From Saccoglossus kowalevskii (Eukaryota; Hemichordata; Enteropneusta; Harrimaniidae): a DNA stretch of 24,796 nucleotides. A model generated the notes under the pieces. That model saw only the letters and a list, made by a program, of their open reading frames with translations. It ran no database searches and was not told the DNA's origin. Below, piece by piece: positions 1-9,205 of the stretch. A program made the translations under genes and the position numbers. The stretch spans positions 1 through 24,796 of the forward strand of contig NW_003147629.1 in the NCBI RefSeq assembly GCF_000003605.2, given 5' to 3'. Every line of letters starts with the position of its first letter. Position 1 is the first letter of the stretch.

Positions 1-182
1 CAATGGCTGTATAGTAGTCACTAGAAAAGGTGTTGACGGTGTTTGTGGCATTTTACCATCATTAGTCCGTTTCAGTTTTATATACGCCACATTTAGAAAT
101 TTTCCACACGATATATAGAACAAAACAAGAAGAAACCTTGTCGACGCGATGTGATGTAGTGACTTAAATATGTGATACAGAT
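1..182 (+). repeat. 5S upstream flank (partial spacer before gene 1)
   Basis: This is the 3' end of a spacer whose start lies outside the window. It matches the last 182 bp before every other 5S gene. It contains TATA-like stretches about 107 bp and 70 bp upstream of the gene and a TTAAATA at 164-170 (about -19 to -13), which is too close to the start to be a canonical -25/-30 TATA box. It shares the CAATGGCTG variant with the flanks of genes 3 and 16; the other flanks read CAATGACTG. No gene is seen. Confidence 0.9.
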
Positions 183-302
183 GCCTACGGCCATACCACG
201 TAGAATGCACCGGTTCTCGTCCGATCACCGAAGTTAAGCTGCGTCGGGCGTGGTTAGTACTTGCATGGGAGACCGGCTGGGAATACCACGTGCCGTAGGC
301 TT
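183..302 (+). rRNA. 5S ribosomal RNA, copy 1
   Basis: 5S rRNA is the small RNA of the large ribosomal subunit, bound by L5/L18-family proteins and TFIIIA and transcribed by RNA polymerase III. The 120-nt gene starts GCCTACGGCC and ends GTAGGCTT, the classic terminal stem. Helix I pairs 1-8 with 111-118; helix II pairs 14-21 with 57-65 around a bulged C63; helix III pairs 29-32 with 45-48; helix V pairs 67-71 with 104-108. Several pairs differ on both sides from vertebrate 5S but keep pairing, which supports a real gene. Copy 1 alone has C at position 111 (base 293), giving a G8-C111 pair where the other copies have G-U. It heads the shortest unit (1245 bp). The ends could be off by one base. 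Confidence 0.97.
232..279 (+). promoter_or_regulatory. Internal control region of 5S gene (box A, IE, box C), copy 1
   Basis: Type 1 RNA polymerase III promoters lie inside the 5S gene. By alignment with animal 5S, box A covers RNA positions 50-64 (232-246), the intermediate element 67-72 (249-254) and box C 80-97 (262-279, containing ATGGGAGACC). TFIIIA binds this region and recruits TFIIIC and TFIIIB. The same elements lie at gene start +49 to +96 in all 16 copies. The only changes inside them are A51 and A59 (box A) in genes 3 and 16. Assignment is by homology. Confidence 0.85.
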
Positions 303-305
303 TTT
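301..305 (+). terminator. Pol III T-run terminator, copy 1 (representative)
   Basis: A run of five T on the non-template strand follows the final GGC of the 5S stem, the standard RNA polymerase III stop signal. Equivalent T5 runs are at 1546-1550, 3127-3131, 4704-4708, 6292-6296, 7869-7873, 9204-9208, 10781-10785, 12366-12370, 15524-15528, 17103-17107, 18682-18686, 20259-20263, 21845-21849 and 23427-23431. Gene 10 has T6 at 13951-13956. Further T4-T5 runs in the next 50 bp could act as back-up stops. Confidence 0.9.
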
Positions 306-449
306 CATTATCTCTCTCTCAATTTTATCTTTTTCTCTCATTTTCACATCCCATTTTCATATTTTCTCTTCATAAAATATTTTACTTGCCCTCAAACTAT
401 TATTTTCACACTTTTTTTGCCAACAAATTTGTTTTGCCTTTCGAACCAA

Positions 450-466
450 TGACCACAAGAGGGCGC
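450..466 (+). promoter_or_regulatory. CTCF-like motif in spacer (one per unit; copy 1 shown)
   Basis: TGACCACAAGAGGGCGC matches the core CTCF consensus CCASYAGRKGGCRS at all but one position (A at the Y). It occurs once per unit, 264-267 bp after the 5S start, at 1695, 3275, 4853, 6441, 8020, 9355, 10930, 12515, 14101, 15675, 17252, 18831, 20408, 21994 and 23575 (first base). Fifteen of sixteen are identical; unit 14 reads GAGGACGC. CTCF is a bilaterian insulator protein. Binding here is inferred from sequence only, and the motif could instead be a remnant of an old interspersed repeat, since AGAGGGCGC strings are common in invertebrate repeats. Confidence 0.45.
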
Positions 467-591
467 ACCAGCAAGCCGACGAACAACTTGATTCGTCATC
501 AGTGTCAATTTACCGTTAAATGCAGCCATTTTCAACACTTGTTTGTCACGGAAAATAAACCCAGTTTCTAAATATATCTTATTCTAGATTA

Positions 592-910
592 AGGTAACTA
601 TATGTACGTCTAGCCGAGTTAACTACTATAAACTACGATAAATATATGTTCATGAAGACTAGTTAACTATTATGAACAATGCTAATTATATTTACGTCAG
701 GCCTAGTAAACTACTATCAACTATTTTAATTGTATATTCGTGAAGACCGGTTAACTACGACGAACTATGCTAATTATATTTTTGTCAGACCTAGTTAACT
801 ACTTTAAACTATGGTAGTTATATGTACGCCAAGATCAGTTACCTAATATAAACTATAATAATGTTATCTCCGTCAAGCCTAGTTAAGATCTATGGTAATT
901 ATATCTACAA
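592..910 (+). repeat. Contracted 44-bp subrepeat array, unit 1
   Basis: About seven degenerate 43-45 bp repeats remain here, compared with about ten in full units. The repeat core is CTAGTTAACTA-like followed by an AT-rich tail ending in ACGTC or CATGA. The chimeric repeat at 657-700 marks the loss of one A/B pair by recombination between like positions. Confidence 0.85.
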
Positions 911-1427
911 ATATATCTGCCCCTCTCACACACAGATAAACTATCTAAATTAAGGAGATTCGCTACTCGTAAATATTAGCCGTGAATGAAGAATTGAAAT
1001 AGAAGTTATATTAATAGACCTAGTATTCTCGTTACGTTAATGCATCGAACTACGGCACCCACTAAAATGTACCGCCCCACACAAATACAACAAAACAAAA
1101 CAAACCAACTAAATTAAGAGGGTTCGCTACACATGTATTTATTTGTCATGCGTACGAGTTTTTAAGTCCAGGGCACACGACATCTAATATTTAAGCATGA
1201 AGCAATATGCAAACGAAACTAGGGTCAGAGTACACATTTCCGACACAATGACTGTATAGTAGTCACTAGAAAAGGTGTTGACGGTGTTTGTAGCATTTTA
1301 CCATCATTAGTCCGTTTCAGTTTTATATACGCCACATTTAGGAATTTTCCACACGATATATAGAACAAAACAAGAAGAAACCTTGTCGATGCGATGTGAT
1401 GTAGTGACTTAAATATGTGATACAGAT

Positions 1428-1547
1428 GCCTACGGCCATACCACGTAGAATGCACCGGTTCTCGTCCGATCACCGAAGTTAAGCTGCGTCGGGCGTGGTT
1501 AGTACTTGCATGGGAGACCGGCTGGGAATACCACGTGTCGTAGGCTT
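1428..1547 (+). rRNA. 5S ribosomal RNA, copy 2
   Basis: This gene has the array consensus sequence, with no differences from copies 4, 5, 6, 8, 9 and 11-15. Consensus features are G8-U111 in helix I, U19-G59 wobble in helix II and the T5 terminator. Its upstream flank carries ATGCAAAC at -221 in place of the exact octamer. Confidence 0.97.
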
Positions 1548-3008
1548 TTTCATTTTCTCTCTCTCAATTTTATCTTTTTCTCTCATTTTTATATCCCATT
1601 CTCATATTTTCTCTTCATAAAATATTTTACTTGCCCTCAAACTATTATTTTCACACTTTTTTCGCCAACAAATTTGTTTTGCCTTTCGAACCAATGACCA
1701 CAAGAGGGCGCACCAGCAAGCCGACGAACAACTTGATTCGTCATCAGTGTCAATTTACCGTTAAATGCAGCCATTTTCAACACTTGTTTGTCACGGAAAA
1801 TAAACACAGTTTCTAAATATATCTTATTCTAGATTATGGCGCTGTATTTTTTCCAATTTCTCACTGATATTTGTTGGATTGCAAACACGGTGATATTAGA
1901 AGAAACCAACTTGAATAGTCTTTGATATCTGTTTATACGTTTCAAAAATAATTCCAAGGTATTGTGTTTTTTGTTTTCATAAAAATGATTACATCTGTGT
2001 AACATTTTTCGTTCTAGGAAACTACTACAAACTATGATTAGAGTTATATCTACGTCTAGCCTAGTTAACTGTTATGAACTAAGATAACTGTATGTACGTC
2101 TAGCCTAGTTAACTACTATAAACTACGATAAATATATGTTCATGAAGACTAGTTAACAATAATGAACAATGACAATTATATTTCCGTCAGACCTCGTTAA
2201 CTACTATAACTTATGATAAATATATATTCATGAGGACGTGTTAACTATAATGAACTTTGCTAATTATATTTACGTCAGGCCTAGTAAACTACTATCAACT
2301 ATTTTAATTATATATTCGTGAAGACCGGTTAACTACGACGAACTATGCTAATTATATTTTTGTCAGACCTAGTTAACTACTTTATACTATGGTAGTTATA
2401 TGTACGCCAAGATCAGTTACCTAATATAAACTATAATAATGTTATCTCCGTCAAGCCTAGTTAAGATCTATGGTAATTATATCTACAAATATATCTGCCC
2501 CTCTCACACACAGATAAACTAACTAAATTAGGAGATTCGCTCCACGTAAATATTAGCCGTGAATGAAGAATTGAAATAGGAGTTATATTAATAGACCTAC
2601 TATTCTGTTACGTTAATGCATCGAACTACGGCACCCACAAAAATGCACCGCCCCACACAAATACAACAAAATAAAACAAGCCAAACCAACTATATTAAGA
2701 GGGTTCGCTTCACATGTATTTATTAGTCATGCGTACGAGTTTTGAAGTCCAGGGCACGCGACATCTAATATTTAAGCATGAAGCAATATGCAAACGAAAC
2801 TAGGGTCAGAGTACAAATTTCCGACACAATGGCTGTATAGTAGTCACTAGAAAAGGTGTTGACGGTGTTTGTGGCATTTTACCATCATTAGTCCGTTTCA
2901 GTTTTATATACGCCACATTTAGAAATTTTCCACACGATATATAGAACAAAACAAGAAGAAACCTTGTCGACGCGATGTGATGTAGTGACTTAAATATGTG
3001 ATACAGAT
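1548..3008 (+). repeat. 5S spacer 2 (full length)
   Basis: This 1461-bp spacer has all the standard parts: CT-rich tract, CTCF-like motif (1695-1711), the 245-bp block absent from units 1 and 6, the subrepeat array and the CAAAA tract. Its last 370 bp carry a distinct set of variants (ATGCACCGCC, CAAGCC, TATATTAAG, TTCACATG, TTGAAGTCC, GCACGCGAC) found again only before gene 16. No gene is seen. Confidence 0.92.
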
Positions 3009-3128
3009 GCCTACGGCCATACCACGTAGAACGCACCGGTTCTCGTCCGATCACCGAAATTAAGCTACGTCGGGCGTGGTTAGTACTTGCATGGGAGACC
3101 GGCTGGGAATACCACGTGTCGTTGGCTT
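3009..3128 (+). rRNA. 5S ribosomal RNA, copy 3 (variant)
   Basis: This copy differs from consensus at C24 (3032), A51 (3059), A59 (3067) and T115 (3123). The first three are shared with copy 16. A59 turns the U19-G59 wobble of helix II into a U-A pair, so that change is structure-neutral or stabilising. T115 is private and gives a U4-U115 mismatch in helix I, so this copy may be less well folded. The internal promoter is otherwise intact and the T5 terminator is present. It could be expressed, or it could be an early pseudogene; sequence alone does not decide. Confidence 0.94.
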
Positions 3129-3416
3129 TTTCATTTTCTCTCTCTCAATTTTATCTTTTTCTCTCATTTTTATATCCCATTCTCATATTTTCTCTTCATA
3201 AAATATTTTACTTGCCCTCAAACTATTATTTTCACACTTTTTTCGCCAACAAATTTGTTTGCCTTTCGAACCAATGACCACAAGAGGGCGCACCAGCAAG
3301 GCGACGAACAACTTGATTCGTCATCAGTGTCAATTTACCGTTAAATGCAGCCATTTTCAACACTTGTTTGTCACGGAAAATAAACCCAGTTTCTAAATAT
3401 ATCTTATTCTAGATTA

Positions 3417-3661
3417 TGGCGCTGTATTTTTTCCAATTTCTCACTGATATTTATTGGATTGCAAACACGGTGATATTAGAAGAAACCAACTTAAATAGTC
3501 TTTGATATCTGTTTATACGTTTCAAAAATAATTCCAAGGTATTGTGTTTTTTGTTTTCATAAAAATGATTACATCTGTGTAACATTTTTCGTTCTAGGAA
3601 ACTACTACAAACTATGATTAGAGTTATATCTACGTCTAGCCTAGTTAACTGTTATGAACTA
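3417..3661 (+). repeat. 245-bp spacer block present in full units, absent from units 1 and 6
   Basis: This block starts with TGGCGCTGTATTTTTTCC and runs into the first two subrepeats. Comparison with the junctions at 591/592 and 8161/8162 shows exactly this interval missing there. Because the missing part includes subrepeat sequence homologous to its neighbours, deletion from a full unit is more likely than insertion into a short one. The block has no open reading frame of note, no terminal inverted repeat that I can see and no recognised family. It is conserved in all 14 full units. Confidence 0.7.
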
Positions 3662-4066
3662 AGATAACTGTATGTACGTCTAGCCTAGTTAACTACTATA
3701 AACTACGATAAATATATGTTCATGAAGACTAGTTAACTATAATGAACAATGACAATTTTATTTCCGTCAGACCTCGTTAACTACTATAACTTATGATAAA
3801 TATATATTCATGAGGACGTGTTAACTATAATGAACTTTGCTAATTATATTTACGTCAGGCCTAGTAAACTACTATCAACTATTTTAATTATATATTCGTG
3901 AAGACCGGTTAACTACGACGAACTATGCTAATTATATTTTTGTCAGACCTAGTTAACTACTTTAAACTATGGTAGCTATATGTACGCCAAGATCAGTTAC
4001 CTAATATAAACTATAATAATGTTATCTCCGTCAAGCCTAGTTAAGATCTATGGTAATTATATGTAC
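3598..4066 (+). repeat. A/B-type 44-bp subrepeat array (representative, unit 3)
   Basis: About ten to eleven degenerate repeats of 43-45 bp lie end to end. Most contain GTTAAC within a TAGTTAACTA-like palindrome, then a variant of AACTATGATAATTATAT. Repeats alternate between a 43-bp type ending in ACGTC/CCGTC and a 45-bp type ending in CATGA/CGTGA, giving an 88-bp higher-order period. The last copy is truncated. The same array occurs in every full spacer at the same place. Confidence 0.88.
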
Positions 4067-4364
4067 AAATATATCTGCCCCTCTCGCACACAGATAAACT
4101 AACTAAATTAAGGAGATTCGCTCCACGTAAATATTAGCCGTGAATGAAGAATTGAAATAGAAGTTATATTAATAGACCTAGTATTCTCGTTACGTTAATG
4201 CATCGAACTACGGCACCCACAAAAATGTACCGCCCCACACAAATACAACAAAACAAAACAAACCAACTAAATTAAGAGGGTTCGCTACACATGTATTTAT
4301 TTGTCATGCGTACGAGTTTTTAAGTCCAGGGCACACGACATCTAATATTTAAGCATGAAGCAAT

Positions 4365-4372
4365 ATGCAAAT
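4365..4372 (+). promoter_or_regulatory. Octamer motif ATGCAAAT at -221 (representative, before gene 4)
   Basis: An exact POU/Oct-type octamer lies at -221 to -214 from the 5S start. Exact copies precede genes 4-11 and 13-15 (first bases 4365, 5953, 7530, 8865, 10442, 12027, 13613, 15185, 18343, 19920, 21506). Genes 2, 3, 12 and 16 have ATGCAAAC (1207, 2788, 16771, 23088). In vertebrate U6/7SK-type pol III genes the distal enhancer octamer sits at about this distance, but 5S genes are not known to need one. Function is inferred and uncertain. Confidence 0.3.
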
Positions 4373-4585
4373 GAAACTAGGGTCAGAGTACAAATTTCCG
4401 ACACAATGACTGTATAGTAGTCACTAGAAAAGGTGTTGACGGTGTTTGTGGCATTTTACCATCATTAGTCCGTTTCAGTTTTATATACGCCACATTTAGG
4501 AATTTTCCACACGATATATAGAACAAAAAAAGAAGAAACCTTGTCGACGCGATGTGATGTAGTGACTTAAATATGTGATACAGAT

Positions 4586-4705
4586 GCCTACGGCCATACC
4601 ACGTAGAATGCACCGGTTCTCGTCCGATCACCGAAGTTAAGCTGCGTCGGGCGTGGTTAGTACTTGCATGGGAGACCGGCTGGGAATACCACGTGTCGTA
4701 GGCTT
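4586..4705 (+). rRNA. 5S ribosomal RNA, copy 4
   Basis: The sequence is the array consensus, with complete helices, internal promoter and T5 terminator. Its upstream flank is the first in the window with an exact octamer. Confidence 0.97.
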
Positions 4706-6173
4706 TTTCATTTTCTCTCTCTCAATTTTATCTTTTTCTCTCATTTTTATATCCCATTCTCATATTTTCTCTTCATAAAATATTTTACTTGCCCTCAAAC
4801 TATTATTTTCACACTTTTTTCGCCAACAAATTTGTTTTGCCTTTCGAACCAATGACCACAAGAGGGCGCACCACCAAGCCGACGAACAACTTGATTCGTC
4901 ATCAGTGTCAATTTACCGTTAAATGCAGCCATTTTCAACACTTGTTTGTCACGGAAAATAAACCCAGTTTCTAAATATATCTTATTCTAGATTATGGCGC
5001 TGTATTTTTTCCAATTTCTCACTGATATTTATTGGATTGCAAACACGGTGATATTAGAAGAAACCAACTGAAATAGTCTTTGATATCTGTTTATACGTTT
5101 CAAAAATAATTCCAAGGTATTGTGTTTTTTGTTTTCATAAAAATGATTACATCTGTGTAACATTTTTCGTTCTAGGAAACTACTACAAACTATGATTAGA
5201 GTTATATCTACGTCTAGCCTAGTTAACTGTTATGAACTAAGATAACTGTATGTACGTCTAGCCTAGTTAACTACTATAAACTACGATAAATATATGTTCA
5301 TGAAGACTAGTTAACTATAATGAACAATGACAATTTTATCTCCGTCAGACCTCGTTAACTACTATAACTTATGATAAATATATATTCATGAGGACGAGTT
5401 AACTATAATGAATTATGCTAATTATATTTACGTCAGGCCTAGTAAACTATACTATCAACTATTTTAATTATATATTCGTTAAGACCGGTTAACTACGACG
5501 AACTATGCTAATTATATTTTCGTCAGACCGAGTTAACTACTTTAAACTATGATAGTTATATGTACGCCAAGATCAGTTACCTAATATAAACTATAATAAT
5601 GTTATCTCCGTCAAGCCTAGTTATGATCTATGGTAATTATATCTACAAATATATCTGCCCCTCTCACACACAGATAAACTATCTAAATTAAGGAGATTCG
5701 CTACTCGTAAATATTAGCCGTGAATGAAGAATTGAAATAGGAGTTATATTAATAGACCTAGTATTCTCGTTACGTTAATGCATCGAACTACGGCACCCAC
5801 TAAAATGTACCGCCCCCCCCCCCCCCACAAATACAACAAAACAAAACAAACCAACTAAATTAAGAGGGTTCGCTACACATGTATTTATTTGTCATGCGTA
5901 CGAGTTTTTAAGTCCAGGGCACACGACATCTAATATTTAAGCATGAAGCAATATGCAAATGAAACTAGGGTCAGAGTACAAATTTCCGACACAATGACTG
6001 TATAGTAGTCACTAGAAAAGGTGTTGACGGTGTTTGTGGCATTTTACCATCATTAGTCCGTTTCAGTTTTATATACGCCACATTTAGAAATTCTCCACAC
6101 GATATATAGAACAAAACAAGAAGAAACCTTGTCGACGCGATGTGATGTAGTGACTTAAATATGTGATACAGAT
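4706..6173 (+). repeat. 5S spacer 4 (full length, C14 tract)
   Basis: This is the longest spacer at 1468 bp. It belongs to the CACCACCAAG subtype just after the CTCF-like motif (4853-4869) and has GAATTATG and a TATAC insertion within the subrepeats. A run of 14 C at 5813-5826 replaces the usual CCCCACAC. The flank before gene 5 reads GAAATTCTCC. No gene is seen. Confidence 0.92.
5813..5826 (+). repeat. Homopolymer C14 tract
   Basis: This uninterrupted run of 14 C lies 361 bp upstream of gene 5. Related runs occur at 11888-11900 (13), 13475-13486 (12), 15053-15058 (6) and 21368-21379 (12). Other units have CGCCCCACAC here. The length differences fit replication slippage or sequencing length error. 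Confidence 0.9.
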
Positions 6174-6293
6174 GCCTACGGCCATACCACGTAGAATGCA
6201 CCGGTTCTCGTCCGATCACCGAAGTTAAGCTGCGTCGGGCGTGGTTAGTACTTGCATGGGAGACCGGCTGGGAATACCACGTGTCGTAGGCTT
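6174..6293 (+). rRNA. 5S ribosomal RNA, copy 5
   Basis: Consensus 5S sequence with intact promoter and T5 terminator. It is the first gene in the window preceded by a long C-run. Confidence 0.97.
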
Positions 6294-7750
6294 TTTCATT
6301 TTCTCTCTCTCAATTTTATCTTTTTCTCTCATTTTTATATCCCATTCTCATATTTTCTCTTCATAAAATATTTTACTTGCCCTCAAACTATTATTTTCAC
6401 ACTTTTTTCGCCAACAAATTTGTTTTGCCTTTCGAACCAATGACCACAAGAGGGCGCACCACCAAGCCGACGAACAACTTGATTCGTCATCAGTGTCAAT
6501 TTACCGTTAATCGCATCCATTTTCAACACTTGTTTGTCACGGAAAATAAACCCAGTTTCTAAATATATCTTATTCTAGATTATGGCGCTGTATTTTTTCC
6601 AATTTCTCACTGATATTTATTGGATTGCAAACACGGTGATATTAGAAGAAACCAACTTAAATAGTCTTTGATATCTGTTTATACGTTTCAAAAATAATTC
6701 CAAGGTATTGTGTTTTTTGTTTTCATAAAAAAGATTACATCTGTGTAACATTTTTCGTTCTAGGAAACTACTACAAACTATGGTTAGAGTTATATCTACG
6801 TCTAGCCTAGTTAACTGTTATGAACTAAGATAACTGCATGTACGTCTAGCCTAGTTAACTACTATAAACTACGATAAATATATGTTCATGAAGACTAGTT
6901 AACTATAATGAACAATGACAATTGTATTTGCGTCAGACCTCGTTAACTACTATAACTTATGATAAATATATATTCATGAGGACGAGTTAACTATAATGAA
7001 CTATGCTAATTATATTTACGTCAGGCCTAGTAAAGTATACTATCAACTATTTTAATTATATATTCGTTAAGACCGGTTAACTACGACGAACTATGCTAAT
7101 TATATTTTCATCAGACCGAGTTAACTACTTTAAACTATGATAGTTATATGTACGCCAAGATCAGTTACCTAATATAAACTATAATAATGTTATCTCCGTC
7201 AAGCCTAGTTAAGATCTATGGTAATTATATCTACAAATATATCTGCCCCTCTCACACACAGATAAACTATCTAAATTAAAGGAGATTCGCTACTCGTAAA
7301 TATTAGCCGTGAATGAAGAATTGAAATAGGAGTTATATTAATAGACCTAGTATTCTCGTTACGTTAATGCATCGAACTACGGCACCCACTAAAATGTACC
7401 GCCCCACACAAATACAACAAACAAACAAACCAACTAAATAAGAGAGTTCGCTTCACATGTATTTATTAGTCATGCGTACGAGTTTTTAAGTCAGGGCACA
7501 CGACATCTAATATTTAAGCATGAAGCAATATGCAAATGAAACTAGGGTCAGAGTACAAATTTCCGACACAATGACTGTATAGTAGTCACTAGAAAAGGTG
7601 TTGACGGTGTTTGTAGCATTTTACCATCATTAGTCCGTTTCAGTTTTATATACGCCACATTTAGGAATTTTCCACACGATATATAGAACAAAACAAGAAG
7701 AAACCTTGTCGACGCGATGTGATGTAGTGACTTAAATATGTGATACAGAT
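6294..7750 (+). repeat. 5S spacer 5 (full length)
   Basis: This 1457-bp spacer carries AATCGCATCC after the CTCF-like motif (6441-6457), AAAAAAGATT and AATTGTATTTGCG, a marker set shared only with spacers 9 and 10. It lacks the long C-run and has a CAAACAAAC-type version of the CAAAA tract, plus GAGAGTTCGCTTCAC near the end. The octamer is exact at 7530-7537. No gene is seen. Confidence 0.92.
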
Positions 7751-7870
7751 GCCTACGGCCATACCACGTAGAATGCACCGGTTCTCGTCCGATCACCGAA
7801 GTTAAGCTGCGTCGGGCGTGGTTAGTACTTGCATGGGAGACCGGCTGGGAATACCACGTGTCGTAGGCTT
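7751..7870 (+). rRNA. 5S ribosomal RNA, copy 6
   Basis: Consensus 5S sequence. It heads the second short unit (1335 bp), so the spacer deletion has not affected the gene. Confidence 0.97.
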
Positions 7871-9085
7871 TTTCATTTTCTCTCTCTCTCAATTTTATCT
7901 TTTTCTCTCATTTTCACATCCCATTTTCATATTTTCTCTTCATAAAATATTTTACTTGCCCTCAAACTATTATTTTCACACTTTTTTTGCCAACAAATTT
8001 GTTTTGCCTTTCGAACCAATGACCACAAGAGGGCGCACCAGCAAGCCGACGAACAACTTGATTCGTCATCAGTGTCAATTTACCGTTAAATGCAGCCATT
8101 TTCAACACTTGTTTGTCACGGAAAATAAACCCAGTTTCTAAATATATCTTATTCTAGATTAAGGTAACTATATGTACGTCTAGCCGAGTTAACTACTATA
8201 AACTACGATAAATATATGTTCATGAAGACTAGTTAACTATAATGAACAATGACAATTTTATTTCCGTCAGACCTCGTTAACTACTATAACTTATGATAAA
8301 TATATATTCATGAGGACGTGTTAACTATAATGAACTTTGCTAATTATATTTACGTCAGGCCTAGTAAACTACTATCAACTATTTTAATTATATATTCGTG
8401 AAGACCGGTTAACTACGACGAACTATGCTAATTATATTTTTGTCAGACCTAGTTAACTACTTTAAACTATGGTAGTTATATGTACGCCAAGATCAGTTAC
8501 CTAATATAAACTATAATAATGTTATCTCCGTCAAGCCTAGTTAAGATCTATGGTAATTATATCTACAAATATATCTGCCCCTCTCACACACAGATAAACT
8601 ATCTAAATTAAGGAGATTCGCTACTCGTAAATATTAGCCGTGAATGAAGAATTGAAATAGAAGTTATATTAATAGACCTAGTATTCTCGTTACGTTAATG
8701 CATCGAACTACGGCACCCACTAAAATGTACCGCCCCACACAAATACAACAAAACAAAACAAACCAACTAAATTAAGAGGGTTCGCTACACATGTATTTAT
8801 TTGTCATGCGTACGAGTTTTTAAGTCCAGGGCACACGACATCTAATATTTAAGCATGAAGCAATATGCAAATGAAACTAGGGTCAGAGTACAAATTTCCG
8901 ACACAATGACTGTATAGTAGTCACTAGAAAAGGTGTTGACGGTGTTTGTAGCATTTTACCATCATTAGTCCGTTTCAGTTTTATATACGCCACATTTAGG
9001 AATTTTCCACACGATATATAGAACAAAACAAGAAGAAACCTTGTCGACGCGATGTGATGTAGTGACTTAAATATGTGATACAGAT
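7871..9085 (+). repeat. 5S spacer 6 (short form, 245-bp deletion)
   Basis: This spacer of 1215 bp has the same junction as spacer 1 (8161/8162), including the same nearby substitutions (GGTAACTATATG and AGCCGAG), so both come from one deletion event. Unlike spacer 1 it keeps the 88-bp subrepeat pair. It has one extra CT dinucleotide in the tract after the gene. The CTCF-like motif (8020-8036) and octamer (8865-8872) are intact. No gene is seen. Confidence 0.92.
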
Positions 9086-9205
9086 GCCTACGGCCATACC
9101 ACGTAGAATGCACCGGTTCTCGTCCGATCACCGAAGTTAAGCTGCGTCGGGCGTGGTTAGTACTTGCATGGGAGACCGGCTGGGAATACCACGAGTCGTA
9201 GGCTT
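9086..9205 (+). rRNA. 5S ribosomal RNA, copy 7 (T109A)
   Basis: This copy differs from consensus only at position 109 (base 9194, T to A). That replaces the G66-U109 wobble at the base of helix V with a G-A mismatch, probably a mild change. The promoter and T5 terminator are intact. Confidence 0.96.

Larger units (their letters stand above)
303..1427 (+). repeat. 5S spacer 1 (short form, two nested deletions)
   Basis: This 1125-bp spacer joins the left side directly to the subrepeats at 591/592, so it lacks the 245-bp block present in full units. It has also lost one 88-bp subrepeat pair: the subrepeat at about 657-700 begins like the third repeat of full units and ends like the fifth. It still holds the CT-rich tract, the CTCF-like motif (450-466), about seven subrepeats to about 910, the CAAAA tract and an upstream flank with the octamer variant ATGCAAAC (1207-1214). 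No gene is seen. Confidence 0.92.
3129..4585 (+). repeat. 5S spacer 3 (full length)
   Basis: This spacer has 1457 bp. It shares with spacer 16 a one-T deletion before the CTCF-like motif (TTTGTTTGCC) and AAGGCG after it, extending the variant block linked to gene 3. Later it carries TAGCTATATG, CTCGCACAC and TCCACG, shared with spacer 12. The octamer is exact at 4365-4372. No gene is seen. Confidence 0.92.

Noticed and set aside
164-170. TTAAATA as an upstream TATA box of the 5S gene.
   Set aside because: It lies at about -19 to -13, closer than the -25 to -30 expected for a TATA-type element; the other TATA-like strings are at about -70 and -107. No firm promoter call can be made upstream.
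1225-1473. An 82-114 codon minus-strand open reading frame repeated before every 5S gene (for example 1225-1473, 2806-3054, 7548-7892).
   Set aside because: It runs antisense through the 5' part of the 5S gene and the near-upstream flank. It recurs only because the unit recurs, its length varies with small indels and unit 11 shifts its frame without compensation. No protein family is recognisable.
183-1547. A 5S-derived retroelement (SINE3-like or a TRIM carrying 5S) instead of true rDNA.
   Set aside because: The copies are in one orientation at a regular spacing, with no target-site duplications, no poly-A tail or LTR, and near-identical spacers. This is a tandem gene array.
1506-1697. Plus-strand reading frames of 61-107 codons starting in or just after the 5S gene.
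   Set aside because: They begin inside the 5S RNA, partly at non-ATG codons, and read through the CT-rich tract to give low-complexity F/S/L-rich peptides. Differences between units include frame-changing indels (units 3 and 16; units 6, 7 and 11), so there is no sign of coding constraint.
3417-3661. A mobile element inserted in full units and absent in units 1 and 6.
   Set aside because: The missing segment includes parts of the 44-bp subrepeats, and the short units lack an empty-site structure or a duplicated target. A shared deletion explains the data better.
3598-4066. CRISPR-like array of short repeats.
   Set aside because: The repeats are contiguous and degenerate, with no unique spacers between them. 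They are satellite-type subrepeats in eukaryotic rDNA.
3129-4585. A second RNA gene in the spacer, such as a spliced-leader RNA, U snRNA or tRNA, as found in 5S repeats of some animals.
   Set aside because: I looked for Sm-type sites, cloverleaf-like box A/box B pairs and known leader sequences on the strand as given and its complement and saw none that were convincing. A covariance-model scan would be more sensitive.
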